Assembly (NCBI GenBank): GCA_907163375.1 | Contig: CAJQUW010004777.1 | Span: 248,001-312,000, forward strand | Source of the DNA: Prostheceraeus crozeri | Taxonomy: Eukaryota; Platyhelminthes; Polycladida; Euryleptidae | Length of the DNA stretch: 64,000 nucleotides | Direction of reading: 5' to 3' | Shown here: one piece after another, positions 46,569 through 58,545 of the stretch | Layout of the letters: every line of letters starts with the position of its first letter | Numbering within the stretch: the first letter of the stretch is position 1 | Translations under genes and position numbers: made by a program | The notes under the pieces: generated by a model | Told to the model about the DNA's origin: nothing | Database searches by the model: none | What the model saw: only the letters and a program-made list of their open reading frames with translations

Positions 46569-49500
46569 AGGCTCCTAGGAATTTGATGGATGTTTCTGTG
46601 ACGGCTGCCGTGAGGCCGCCATCAAGGCCTTGCAAGAACTGCCAGAAAATGGGACACAAGTTCCAAAACTGCTTGGAACTGAGAAAATGATTTCTTTGTA
46701 GTTCCACCACCCACTTGGCTCGCGACTGTCCCACAAAGAACTCACCTGTTGCGACTGATCAGGGAAACGAGAGTGGAGGGTTGTTGGTGGTGACCAACCC
46801 TCGTCAGTGAGAGTCGTCAAACACCACAGCCTGCCAAATTCCCGCGAGTCTCCCCATCTCCACGATGAAGTTGTCCCCCGTCTTCCGTCTCCCCGTCTCC
46901 CGGGGCAAGTAGCTGTTGATTACCGATTCCCAGAACCAACCCCAGATACCACGACGGAGTCCCACTTATCTGACCAGACCCTTGTCCCCTTGCAGCGAGA
47001 GAACACAAGGCTTATGTCCCGCTTGAATCCTGAACATGTGTCCTGGAACCGCGCTTGTGGGGAGGGCCGCTTGTTTCCTTCAGTGAGCATCTTAGCAATG
47101 ACAGTCCTGACCCCGGCTCTAGTAGATAGTGGAAGTGAAACGACATTAGTGAGTTTGGAATTGGTAGAAGTGGCTGACCCGAACTGGCGTCAGAGAGTGC
47201 GTCCAGTGACAAGGGTGTTTCTTAGTGTCAGTGGGGAAGCCCTTGATGCGATAGGCGTGATTTATCTACCGATTAAAATTGAAAGGTTCTCTGCTGCCTA
47301 CCCTGCTGTTATTGTAAAGGGAATGACCCCCAGTATGATTCTAGACTGTGATTTTCTTCTGTTAGAACGGTGTCGTTTGTATTTTGATCTGAAGGTTCTA
47401 ACCATTGGTGCAGGCTCTTGGACTGCCTCCCTCCTATCAGACTTTCACTCTCTAACTGTAGCTCCTTCCGAGCAGGTCAGCCTCCCGCCCAAGACTGAGA
47501 CAACGATACATTGCAGAGTTTTCGGTACTACTAGTCTTGGCAAAGGGCTATTGTTTGAACCTGAGGCGATTGAAAACGTCAGTCTATCGACAGCTCTTGT
47601 TGACTTAGACGATTGCGGCAAGGTTCCCCTGACCATCTCCAATCCTACTAATGAAACTGTTAAATTGAAGTTGAACGAGAATCTGGGTACATTGTACGAC
47701 ACTTCGCAGGTCCTCAGTATGCCATCTGAACGAAGGAGTGAAACTATGGAAGTTATCCAATGCAGAAGTGTTTCATTTGTCACTGATGAAGGAGGTAGCC
47801 GTGACTGGATCAGACAATTTGATTTGAACCCTGACCTGGATCCAGTTGTCCGTAGTAAAGCAGAAGATGTTCTCCTGCGTCACCAGAGAGCGATCTCGAC
47901 AACATCGGATGACTTAGGCTATTGTGATATCATTCCTCATGAAATCAACACGGAAAGTAGTGCACCCATACGCAATCCACCTTATAGGAGTAATCCGGTA
48001 AAGGAAGATATTATCAAAGAGGAAATACAGAAATGGGAGCGTCTAGGAATTGTTAAACCCTCCACTTCAGCTTGGGCAAGCCCGGTCGTTCTAGTTAAGA
48101 AGCGCGATGGGGATTGGAGACTGTGTATAGACTATCGGGGCGTTAACAACAAAACCGAATCTGCGAACTATCCAATTCCTCACACAACCGACATCTTCGA
48201 TGCTTTGAAGGGGGCTAGCTATTTTTGTAGTCTTGACCTGAATCAAGCGTATCTCCAAATAAAGCTTGACGAAAAGGACGCGGACAAGTCGGCTTTCGTT
48301 ACCAGAGATCCACTATACCAGTTTACGAGAATGCCCTTCGGATTGTTGGGGGCCCCGGCAACGTGTCAGCGATTAATGAACCATGTTTTGCGTGACCTCA
48401 TGTTTAAGATAGCTATTGCATACCTTGATGATATCGTAGTCTATGGCTCCACTATCGAAGAAACCTTGAGCAACCTGGAAATTGTTCTAGGTAGGTTGGA
48501 GGAGGTGGGACTGAAGGTCAAGCCAAAGAAGTGTCAGCTATTGAAGGTTTTCATTAAGTTTCTGGGTCATGTTGTCTCCCCACAGGGAATATCTCCAGAT
48601 CCCGACAAAATTGAAAGAGTGAGAAACTGGCCGCAACCCACCAGCACTAAGGAATTGAAAACCTTCCTAGGACTCGTGAACTACTATAATCGATTTATTC
48701 CCAACTTTTCTCAGATAGCTTCTCCCCTGCGGAAACTCGAGACGAACAAAGACTGGCATTGGACTGCAGAATGCTCTGAAGCATTTGGAAGGCTACGAGA
48801 TTTACTCATCGCAATACCATTATTGGCTCCTCCGGATTTAAGTCCCACCGCTTCTCCCTTCGTGATCGACTGTGACGCCAGTGATATGGGAGTAGGTGGC
48901 GTTTTGTTCCAGATTCAGGAGGGGGAAATGAAGGTGATAGCTTACACAAGCAAGGCCCTAACCAAGGAGCAACAGTCGTATTGCCCAACGCAAAAAAGAA
49001 ATGTATGCTCTAGTCTATTGCATAGCCACTTTTCCGAGAATATCTGATTCCGAATAAGTTTACCGTTCGAACTGATCACAGTGCTCTGCGATGGTTGCAA
49101 AGAGCTCGCACCTCCCAAAACGAGATGTTAATACGATGGAATTCTACCCTCGAAAGTTACAACTTCGACTTAGAAGAAGATGTTCTTGGTAGGTTGCAGG
49201 AGTATAGATTTGACATTCAGTACCGATCGGGGAAATACCACGGGAACGCCGATAGTCTTAGCAGACGGCCATATCGACGTGCGGGTCATGAAGAGGCTTT
49301 CTTCATGAACCCCTTCATCAGTCTTGTAACCCCGTTGAGGCCGTCCGATCTAACTACTTGACAAGTCACACTCATAAGCTTCTTCGTGAGAAGGTTGGTA
49401 GTGAGGAATTCCCATTGTCTGATCGTGTCGAGTCCGTACGCATTAATCCAATCAGAGTGGCAACTTTTGAAGGTGATATTAGAGGCTCGTCTTAAGAAGG

Positions 49501-51500
49501 CTTCAGTTACGGTTCATCCTCTGAGTCGGATGTCGAAGCATCAGCCACGAGAGATAGCCGTCCTAATCCTCCGATATTGTCGTTCACTGATATTCGGAGT
49601 GAACAGCTGCGAGACGAAGACATAAAGCCGGTGATTCTAGCAAAGGAAGCAGGAGAACACAAGCCTCCTAGGGACTCCTTGTTGGCTTGCAGTCGTATTA
49701 CGAGAGCTCTCTTCGCTGAGTGGGAGAGATTGATAATAACTCCACATGGCCTGATGCGTCGTACTCGTGACTTTCGTCAGTTAGTTATTCCATGGAAGAG
49801 TAGAGCAGTTGTCATGCAAGGAGCACATGATCGGAGTGGACATGGCGGTGTCACGCAGACGAGACGGAGATTGTTGAAGCGGTATTGGTGGCCAGGAGTT
49901 TCGGGAGAGGTGACAGATTATGTCAAGCGATGTCTAACCTGTGTTAGAAGTAAACGAACAGGACGGAAGCAGCGAGCGCCGCTCTACCCACTTCCGAAAG
50001 GTTACCCAAACCAGGCAGTCCACCTAGATCTAGCTGGGCCATTCGCCCCATCCTCTTGCGGGAATGTGTATGTCGTACTGATGATCGATCGTTTTACCTC
50101 TTGGGTGGAGGCCTACGCTATTCCTGACAAGATGGCTACTACGGTAGCGACTGCTTTTGTTACGGGGTGGGTGTGTCGTTTCGGGGTGCCGGACCAGCTT
50201 TACACTGACCAGGGGCATGAGGTCGCGGGAAAATTGATGAAGCAAGTTTGCAAGCTTTTGGGAGTCGAGAAAATACGGACCTTTCCCCAACATCCACAAG
50301 CTGACGGGAAGGCAGAGCGAGCGATTCAACAGGTTAAGGCAGGGTTGAGATTATCTTCGGGCGAGTATGTTGGGGGATTGGGAAGACAGACTTCCTCTGG
50401 CCTTGCTCCAGGTGCGAACTCTTCAAAGTAATATTAACGGATACACCCCAGCCATGCTGACTTTCGGACGAGAATTGCTCCTCCCCCCTGACTCATTACT
50501 AGACGCGGCCACAGAAGTCGAAGTGTCCTTGCACTCCTACTCAGAGAAATTAATCGATCGGCTTCATGCAGTACACGAGGTAGCTAGGGAGCGCTACATC
50601 GGAGCTCAGAGAGCTCAGAAGAAAGTTTTCGATAGGCACACACATGGGTACCCCCTCCAGGTTGGTGATTGGGTTTTCGTTAAACACCACCCCAAGGGAA
50701 GTCTCGATCCGAACCACTACCAGGGCCCTTAGCAGATATCCAAGCGCTTTAGCGAAATCCTCTTTGAACTCCAGCCAGCCTTGTCGGCTGAGGGACGACC
50801 GATTGCGCCAGGATTAAGAAAGAAACGAGTTGTGCACTTCAATCAGTTGCGCCGAGTGAAGCCACCGCAACGTATCCTCTCCGGAATTGAGAAGCATAAG
50901 TCCTGTAAACCTAGCTGTCCCTGTCAACTCTCTTCTCGAAATGTGCGAGACAGTTGGGCACAGGTGCCTGACGTGCTCACTGAAGACCGATCAACCTACA
51001 CCGAAAGTGAAGCTGAGTGGGTTCTGGGAGAAGATCGACTAAGCTCAATCCGGGATGCGGAGATCATGCGCGACCGGAGAAGAAGGCGGCGGAGAAGACG
51101 GACCACGACCGACTCGACCGAGGATCGGAGAAGACGGACCATGACCGACTCGACCGAGGATCGGAGAAGACGGACCACGACCGACTCGACCGAGGATCGG
51201 AGAAGACGGACCACGACCGACTCGACCGAGGATCGGAGAAGACGGACCACGACCGACTCAACCAAGGATCGGAGAAGACGGACCACGACTGACTCAACCG
51301 AGGATCGGAGAAGACGGACCACGACCGACTCAACCGAGGATCGGAGAAGACGGGAACCCTGGAGAACTGCGAGTAGTGACGAACTTTTTTGCATGCCACG
51401 CTGGTCATATGCCCCTTTGACTACTCCCACAACGAGTTCGACGGAACCATGTAGTGACTCTGACGCGACTGAGCCTTGTGTGGAGAATGAATGAACAGTC
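46569..51500 (+). pseudogene. pol region of Gypsy copy A (fossil)
   Basis: Domains in order: CCHC knuckle CKNCQKMGHKFQNC; aspartic protease DSGSETT; reverse transcriptase with RLCIDYRGVN, FCSLDLNQAY, FTRMPFGL and YLDDIVVYG; RNase H with DCDASDMGVG; integrase with an H-H-C-C zinc domain (SGHGG...CLTCVRSK) and a D-D-E core (HLDLAGPF, YTDQGHE, PQADGKAERA); and a C-terminal region ending in a coding minisatellite. This is a typical Ty3/Gypsy order. The copy is broken in several places. Confidence 0.9.
51080..51353 (+). repeat. 36-bp coding minisatellite near the Gypsy C-terminus
   Basis: About seven units of GACCGACTCGACCGAGGATC... with a 36-base period, encoding 12-residue repeats of the form RRRRTTTDSTED. 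The unit is a multiple of three and alternates a basic and an acidic half. Confidence 0.88.
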
Positions 51501-51605
51501 CTCTCGAACGTATGCGAACCTGCGCTATTCGTTGTTGTTGTGTGTTGTTCAACCTTGCTATTGTAACATTGTTATGGCAATGCGCCTTTTTGTGTATGGG
51601 GCGGA

Positions 51606-51812
51606 TGTGGTGATTATTGTATCAGCTGCTCGCGTTTTGATTGTTTTAGTGTGACATCTTTTGAACTCGTGAAGAGTAGTTTCGAGCGCGTAAATCCAAG
51701 AACCGCTGTTGAGAAGAATTGTTGTAAAAGATCGCTTGGTAACGATTACTGGAATATATATATCTACAAGGAATATAAAACACACTTATTCTTCATTATC
51801 ACATGTACCACA
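51606..51812 (+). repeat. 3' LTR of Gypsy copy A
   Basis: About 207 bp, matching 8509-8710 with a handful of differences. It is followed directly by TGGT, then the remaining LTR sequence of copy B. Confidence 0.9.
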
Positions 51813-53692
51813 TGGTGATTATTGTAGGTTTAGGTAGACTGGAATTTACTATCTAGTAGAATTAGGAATTTACTATCTAGTAGATTTCTTGAAATATACG
51901 ACGTAGAATTGCTGCAAACTCGGTGTGTGATACAATCTCGATCGTCTGAAAGCATGGGTGGCTGAATGGAATTCAAAATTAATTCCAAAGTGCAATTAAA
52001 TATAAACAAAGTTTTCTAACTTGTTTTTCTGTCTACTATCTAGTAGATTTGTTTACTATCTATAAGATTTCGGAACAAACAAGAAATTTTGTATGTGCTT
52101 GCAAAATTACGTGCTCGCGAATGGAATATTAACAAAGTTACAAACACAAAAAAACAAAGCGTGTTATTAAAAAAGAGGATCTGAATTATCAACCAATTAA
52201 ATGCATGAAGTTTTTCAATGCTTCTTAGCCATCTGTTCCAAGCTTTGCAGAGATTAGCAGCATGATATTAATTCTGGCACTCCTATATTTTTCACTTTAA
52301 CACACCCTAAATACATCCAAGTCGATTGGAAGCCCTACAAACCCTTCACATAATCTGTTATCAGTCTGAATGAAATTTCTCCGAAATTCCAACTATAGGC
52401 CAACTTTCAGGTAAGTTAGACTTAAGTTTTCGATTAACTATCCAGAAGATTGTCCAACTATCAAGTAGATTTCTAAAACTGCATGAGAAATCTAGTAGAT
52501 AGTAGAGGCATCTTCCAGATAGTGGACTTAGATTTATGGCCGACGTTAGGGAAGGTTGCATATCTGAAACCATGATTGACCTCTTGGTGATACGGGAAGT
52601 TGATGAAGGTGAACCCTTGAAATGGTGTGTCTCCAGACCTGAAATTCGACTGAGATGCACTAAAGGGTATGTAGTTTCAGAAATGTGCTTCATAGTTGGA
52701 CAATCTTCTGGATAGTTAATCGAAAACTTAAGTCGAACTTGCCTCGCGGTAGGCCTATGGTTGGAATTTCGGAGAAATTTCATTCAGACTGATAACAGAT
52801 TATGTGAAGGGTTTGTAGGGCTTCCAATCGACTTGGATGTATTTAGGGTGTGTTAAAGTGAAAAATATAGGAGTGCCAGAATTAATATCATGCTGCTAAT
52901 CTCTGCAAAGCTTGGAACAGATGGCTAAGAAGCATTGAAAAACTTCATGCATTTAATTGGTTGATAATTCAGATCCTCTTTTTTAATAACACGCTTTGTT
53001 TTTTTGTGTTTGTAACTTTGTTAATATTCCATTCGCGAGCACGTAATTTTGCAAGCATATACAAAATTTCTTGTTTGTTCCGAAATCTTATAGATAGTAA
53101 ACAAATCTACTAGATAGTAGACAGAAAAACAAGTTAGAAAACTTTGTTTTATATTTAATTGCACTTTGGAATTAATTTTGAATTCCATTCAGCCACCCAT
53201 GCTTTCAGACGATCGAGATTGTATATCACACACCGAGTTTGCAGCAATTCTACGTCGTATATTTCAATAAATCTACTAGATAGTGAATTCCTAATTCTGC
53301 TAGATAGTAAATTCCAGTCTACCTTGTATCAGCTGCTCGCGTTTCAATTGTTTTAGAGTGACATCTTTTTAAACTCGTGAAGAATAGTTTCGGACGCGTT
53401 AAGCCAAGAACCGCTGTTGAGCGTAAAATTGTTGTAAATGATCGCTTGGTAACGATTCCTGGAATATGTATATATCTATAAGGAATATAGAACATACTTA
53501 TTCTTCATTATCACATTTGGTAGCAGAGCGTGGTTCAGTGAAAGAGGAAGAAGATAGCCAATAATAAGTGTCATGACTTCAGGATTAAGAAATTTGTTTG
53601 ATGTCAGCGACGAGGATGTCGACTCGAAAGATAGTGCTTGGTTTTCCAGTCTAGTCAAATCCGCCAAACCTGCCCTTTACCAGCGTGGGGAT
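51813..53692 (+). mobile_element. Gypsy copy B (fossil): LTR remnant, leader and gag start
   Basis: LTR sequence resumes at 51813-51826 (TGGTGATTATTGTA), is interrupted by the foldback element, and continues at 53325-53515. A tRNA-Met primer site and the same leader and gag start as copy A follow, ending abruptly near 53692 where similarity stops. It belongs to the same family but is more diverged, hence older. Copy A sits in the first bases of this LTR. Confidence 0.8.
51827..53324. mobile_element. Foldback element of about 1.5 kb
   Basis: Two arms of about 635 bp (51832-52467 and 52691-53324) are near-perfect inverted copies around a spacer of about 220 bp. Ends read AGGTAGACTGGAATTTACTA. 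TGTA flanks both sides (51823-51826 and 53325-53328) as a probable 4-bp target duplication. The 11-mer CTATCTAGTAG and its complement are repeated many times in both arms and spacer. No credible protein. Confidence 0.9.
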
Positions 53693-54158
53693 CATAGCTT
53701 AAAATAGGAAAATTTCACTGGGCGGCATTTTGTTAAAGCGACTGGGCTAGCGTATGGGTCGAATATTAACCATACTTATTAGTCATTTGATGTCACATTT
53801 CAAAGGCAATCAATATTAATTGACACATGACCTTTAAACTGTGTGAACGTAATTAGTTTTAGTATTTACACCTATTCCAATAAAGTGTTGTAGGCTACAA
53901 TGATATATTAGACTTTAAGACTGTACTGTTAAATGTCTAATATGTCAAAATACAGAATAATTGAGATATTTTTTTCTAGAAAAAACTATTGGAGAAACTT
54001 ATCATATATAGCGGTAGTTTGTTGCACTAACAATTAAGTACATTACTGATTTCATGCGCACGTATTTGTAAATGAAAAGGAGTTTGCATTTACTTCTATT
54101 AGTGACAAAATTTACAATTTTGCATCATCACGAAAGAAGGCTTTCACAAAATCACAGT
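53693..54158. other. No gene recognised
   Basis: AT-rich unique sequence between the truncated Gypsy copy and the hAT-like gene. Confidence 0.35.
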
Positions 54159-55330
54159 TCATGTATGTAAACAGATCGGACGGTTTATGACGCCTCTCCT
54201 TTCTGGATAAAATGTGCTAACAACTGGCCTTGGGTCGTAATTGGCCGTACCAGTGCCGTTGAGAGCAATTATGAGTCCGTCGTTCACAACCGATCTTGTC
54301 ATGGAAGCTCCAATGTCAGTTTTCCGAATCGTATGATGTTTCATAGCCCGCTCAGTTATCATACTGTGTGGACAAGTTATCAAAAATGACTGAATGAGTT
54401 TATTCAGGACTGATCCACGAGCCGATTTTTCGCAGCTCGTAAAGCTTAGCTGTGGTCGAGTCGGTGCTTGAAAACCCGCTCGGTCCGTGAGCGGTAAAAA
54501 TTCCGATTGCATCGTCAGCAAATTCAGATAACGACTCCTCCCCGAAGATATTGCGAACCAGTGTTCTACCTGAAACAGGTGTAAACGGACTGTGAATATT
54601 TGGAAATTGTATATGCTTTTGAGGACAGTGGGAGGTTCTTATAATCGAATGGTGGAATGTTTCAGATGAAGGCACGTCGTTTTATTATTTTAATCGTGTG
54701 ATTTTTGTGAATTACATTTTTCAAATATATCATTCATACAAGGGATGCAATTCATTCGGCAATTAAACTATTCTAGTATACGGTAATAGGCTTGGCGATT
54801 ATGTTAAAACATTACCGCAGATTTGAAGACGAGTTTCATTCCTTTGTTGAGAATATAATTCTATACACAGATACACAATTTATTATTATAATATATAACC
54901 AATATCATTGTTACAGAGCACTTACCTGCGTCTATCAATTTCTTCGGATTTGATGCGTTCGCGACATTAATCATGGTTCGTACGTTTTCATCTTGTTCAT
55001 CATTCAATCGGTCCTCGAGAAAATTTGAAATCGTAAGGATTACTTCCTGCCGAATCGCAGCGAAATCTCTTCCAGATTTGGTAACCAGCGTGTTAGGAGT
55101 TTTTCTCGAGGAAGTTTGCGAGCATGCATGTACATGTACTTCTGTTGATGAAGATCCGCATGATAGCAGAGTTTCTTCCGCACCTCCTGGGAAAGGTTCG
55201 TCTTTCATCATTTGAAAAGAAGCAATGACTTGGGACTTTTTCACTAATAGGTCGGGTAGGGTGATTAAATTTTTCTGAGCTTCAGTAGTAACCCCATTGC
55301 AGGCGCAAGGACAAAATGTGAGATGATGAC
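54159..55330 (-). pseudogene. hAT-like transposase, C-terminal exons, frameshifted
   Basis: An upstream exon (to a donor GCAG|GTAAGTG at about 54926) has GRDFAAIRQEVILTISNFLE, RLNDEQDENV and NASNPKKLIDAG. An acceptor at about 54570 (ACCTGTTTCAG) continues RTLVRNIFGEESLSEFADDA in matching phase. Near 54430 the frame shifts by one. The rest reads SVLNKLIQSFLITCPHSMIT ERAMKHHTI, then MTRSVVNDGLIIALNGTGTA and DPRPVVSTFY, ending at 54159. The ER-x-(7)-I ... VND-L-IALNG-GTA-(Y/F)DPRP pattern recalls a hAT-like group common in marine invertebrates and fish. The 5' limit is uncertain. Confidence 0.5.
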
Positions 55331-55459
55331 TCAGCCCCCCCCCCTCTGGAAGGAAGGTGAGGGACATGGCCAAGGATGTGCTGGGAGGAATGGGTCCGTG
55401 AGGAGAAAACTGTTCCCCCCCCCATCGGCAGTGATCTTCCAACTTTGGTTGTAGAGATG

Positions 55460-56065
55460 GTAGAAAGTCGTGCAATAGCTCATTTGAAAGCTAAGAGTGA
55501 GAAAAAGGCAGTGAAAAGCTCAGTTTGGGTTAATTTTCTTGGGTTTAGGGAGGAAAATGGCAGGAAACTGTCAGAGTTGGAAAAAGTCAGGTTTTGGAGG
55601 TTTTGGGATGAGAAAAGTCGTTTTTCGGGCAGAAGGAGACCTCGGATGGGAAAATGGAGTGCAAATTCGGACGTTTTGGCCAATTTTGGGTCTAGGAACA
55701 TCTTCCCAACTCAATCGGAGAGAAAAAGTTCTGAACCCCCCCCCCTCTGTAGACCTAGCTTCGATCTTGGCTTCCAGTGGATGGATTTTGTCGTGCCATA
55801 GCTCGTTTGAAAGCTAAGAGTTAGACAAATTCACTGAAAGAAACGGCTTGTTCATATATGCCTTGGTTTAGATGTGAGACGTCATTTAAGATTTTGGGAG
55901 ATTGGCGAAAAACGACCGAGTTAGAATTTTTGTGATGGCCGTGGGCTGTAGAGCCAAAACGAAGCATCGGATGGGAAAATGGAGGGCAGATTCGGATTCA
56001 GCGTCAAATTCTACATGGAAATGGAGTATTTCCAGCTCAATCGGAGCACTAGAACCGGAGATAGA
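55460..56065. repeat. Two diverged tandem copies of a segment of about 300 bp
   Basis: Copy 1 about 55460-55735 and copy 2 about 55785-56065 share GTCGTGC-ATAGCTC-TTTGAAAGCTAAGAGT, CGGATGGGAAAATGGAG and CTCAATCGGAG. Poly-C runs followed by TCTG (near 55328, 55415 and 55737) flank the copies. Open frames through it have no known motif. Confidence 0.55.
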
Positions 56066-57340
56066 CGGCTTTTTAGTGTTTGAATGATGGGTATTACGTC
56101 ATCAGCTAATCGCCACACACTATATAAGCGGGAACCGACGGAGACTTTTCATTTAGAGGAGAGCGATTGTCAAAGGTAGGTCGTCTCTCTGAGCTCCGAT
56201 GATAGCTTCGGACATTCCAAATTCCGGGTTTCTGCAAGAAACTGACTTACAAAATTTCATTGCTGAAGTCAGCTAAGGCGTCAGACTTAGAGGTTAGACA
56301 GGAGATGGCCTTCGTCTCCAGGCCATAAGACTCCAAAACTTTAAAGGCTTGTAACTTTGCTTCTACAAGTCCGTTTGACTTGATTCAAAAAAGGTTCGGT
56401 CGCTATTGACCTGTCCTAAGTGATAGACTACTTATAAAATTTAATAAGTAGTGCTAAAAAGTTGAAAAATTTAAATTCACTAGTTTTGGATGTTTTCTGG
56501 GGTATTCGACCCTGTTGAAGTCAATGAAAGGATTTTTAGTGAGCCAGCCTTCTCATGGACTAAGCAGCTTTTCACTGAAAGCGAGCAAGACACGGAGACT
56601 TTTGCTGTAATATTCCACTGACAGGGTGTTCCTTCGGGACGGCGGACGATGCCGTAGTGATAAGTGTGGCAAGGGAGTGTGTCATAGTTTAGACCGAAAC
56701 CGCTGGGGCAACTCATGTCTCATGTTGGGCATTTGACACAGTTCTCAACGTAGCACTTTGAACGCCAATCGGTTGAGTCTTAGCTATCTTGTCATGGGTG
56801 GCCTCTAAACATCTCCATTGCAAAACGCTGGTGAATCAAGCTCTCTACGGCTTGCTATCAAGCTGATCAAAGCAACGACTTGGGTCGTTTCCTCTTGTAA
56901 ATAACTCCACCGGTTTTTATGTCAAAATCGGGGCCCGGATACCAACACAGTGACATGACGCACGCTCTGTCCGCCCGAGGTTGGATTTGTGGGTCGAGGC
57001 CTTGGAGCTGGGATAAGATCCCCTCTTAGTAATGCCTGTAACGGATTCAAGAGCTTAACACCCAAACGGTTGCTGGCTTGCTATCAGGCCTTTTTTCGTC
57101 TAGCCTCAGTAACTCAGGCTTGGCAACGTCTATCGTTTGTCATTGTAACTTGGTAAAAATGGGGCGGTTACTGCAAGCATTGACGTCAAACCTTTTCGCG
57201 TCATAGGGGAATCCGTCTTTGTGTTGGGAGTTGGTAACAGAAAGCACGGTGACTGCCGATGCCCATATATGGTAAAACTGCTGTTGTCAAGTTAAAAGCA
57301 TGTCCAAATAAGGAAGGTCTGAATCATGGCTTTGTGCTCG
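56066..57340. other. Non-coding stretch with two TATA-like sites
   Basis: CTATATAAG near 56122 and GGTATATAAA near 57343 look like core promoters. Related words (CGGTTG ... GGCTTGCTATCA) recur near 56770-56860 and 57070-57090. The left end of the Polinton should lie in or near this stretch, but I could not define an inverted repeat. Confidence 0.35.
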
Positions 57341-57393
57341 CAGGGTATATAAACCTCTGACTCTCATTGAATTTCATTTCAGTCATGCAGACG

Positions 57394-57658
57394 CCGAACA
57401 CTGGTCAGCTCTCCTGACAAGCCTCGGTTGAAGCCGAGAAATCTATTTGAAGAGTTTCAGCGGGCTGAAGAGCGAGAAAGGATTTATAACAATCTTGCTC
57501 GAACTGGTTCATCGGCTTTTGATGATGATAGCGATTCAACAGAGTGGGACTATATACCGCCCTCTGACAGTCGGGTGGTAGTAGAGGAGGTTGATACCGC
57601 TGACATAGAGGGACTAAGAGTCTCTCTCAGCAGGATCGGCCAGTCCCGCCCAAGTTAG
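57394..57658 (+). CDS. Small acidic protein, unknown (Polinton-associated)
   Basis: An open frame enters from a possible acceptor (TTTCATTTCAG, ending about 57381) with basic SCRRRTLVSS, then FEEFQRAEERERIYNNLA and an acidic DDDSDSTEWDY segment, ending SLSRIGQSRPS. A TATA-like box lies about 50 bases upstream of the acceptor. No family recognised. No AATAAA follows; instead a 6-bp-stem hairpin lies 80 bases downstream (57741-57756). Confidence 0.45.
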
Positions 57659-57740
57659 ACGGTAGTCTTTTAAAAACATGAGATCAACTTTCATAGATGC
57701 AACACATTCTTTCATCACCCTTCGTCGGGAACGCCTCATG

Positions 57741-57756
57741 AGCCCTCTTAAGGGCT
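57741..57756 (+). terminator. Histone-mRNA-like hairpin
   Basis: AGCCCT, loop CTTA, AGGGCT, then ACC. The 6-bp stem, 4-base loop and following ACC are the geometry of replication-dependent histone mRNA ends. The stem sequence is not the histone consensus and no clear downstream purine element follows. Confidence 0.3.
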
Positions 57757-57919
57757 ACCTTCTAATGCAGTTAAAGCGGTCCCAAGCTCGCCACATATCT
57801 ACGGATATGGAATGCAAAGGGGAAGAAAAATGATGAATGGAATGAAATGGGAGACCACCCTTGCACCACATGCAACACAACAGACTTCTCTCTTCGCTAG
57901 TGAACAAGCTCTTGTCAGT

Positions 57920-58260
57920 GTCGTACAAAAGTTTTACTGCAGCACAGGTTGATGTATAGTTAGAAAGTTTGATCATGATGTTTTATTCGTGAGTGTCGTT
58001 AGAAAGTGTATCATGGTTTGTAAAAGTTTTACTGCTACACAGGTTGATGTATAGTTAGAAAGTTTGATCATCAACGTTGTATTCGTTAGTCTAGTCAGAA
58101 ACTGTATCATGATTTGTAAAAGCAAAGTTAGTGTAGTCAGAAACTTTATCATGTACAAAAGTTTTATTGCAACACAGGTTGATGTATAGTTAGAAAGTTT
58201 GATCATTGACGTTGTATGACTGACCGAACTCACAGCAGCACTAGAAAGTTTTAGAAGGTT
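57920..58260. repeat. Three irregular repeats of about 95-130 bp
   Basis: AAAAGTTTTACTGC, ACACAGGTTGATGTATAGTT and AGAAAGTTTGATCAT recur three times at unequal spacing (starting near 57925, 58022 and 58155), with shorter TAGAAAGTTT words to 58320. Non-coding. Confidence 0.7.
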
Positions 58261-58545
58261 TTACTGCACAGTGTAGATTGTCTTGTAACTTACTTTCACA
58301 GTGTTAGAAAGTTTTATGGGAGACAGTTGCCAAATGTTTCCCTATTAGAAAATTCAAACTTCATTTACATTTCACCTATCTTACTAACGGTGATATGGTT
58401 ATAACTTTATTTCTAACTTTACAATCATCAACTTTATTTCTAACCCTACCCATCTTACAAAATGATTAAAACTTCTACTTCTGTCTAATGAGTGGGAATC
58501 CCATCTTTATGTCAAAACAAAAAACAACACTGTCATGATATACAT

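Larger units (their letters stand above)
8509..51812 (+). mobile_element. Ty3/Gypsy LTR retrotransposon copy A (fossil), split by a 37 kb DNA transposon
   Basis: LTRs at 8509-8710 and 51606-51812 start TGTGG and end CA. A 4-bp duplication TGGT flanks them (8505-8508 and 51813-51816). Parts in order: primer-binding site; gag (from about 8768, interrupted at 9386); then right of the inserted transposon a CCHC knuckle (about 46640-46690), retropepsin (DSGSETT, about 47120-47360), reverse transcriptase (YLDDIVV, about 47990-48640), RNase H (about 48830-49260), integrase zinc and core domains (about 49810-50350) and a C-terminal region with a coding minisatellite. The domain order is that of Ty3/Gypsy. 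The copy is broken, with several breaks besides the large insertion. The two LTRs differ at about 3% of sites by eye, so the insertion is fairly recent. Confidence 0.93.

Noticed and set aside
46418-46690. 90-residue frame starting MSLGCAESLS
   Set aside because: It begins in the terminal inverted repeat (the same peptide reads from the left repeat) and ends in Gypsy sequence, so it is an accident of insertion.
50996-51430. Long minus-strand frame of Val/Arg/Ser repeats
   Set aside because: Reverse shadow of the 36-bp coding minisatellite.
52361-52783. 140-residue minus frame across the foldback spacer
   Set aside because: It crosses both arms of an inverted repeat and shows no motif.
55376-55801. 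141-residue plus frame
   Set aside because: Passes through poly-C runs and a diverged tandem duplication, with no motif and no splice or promoter support.
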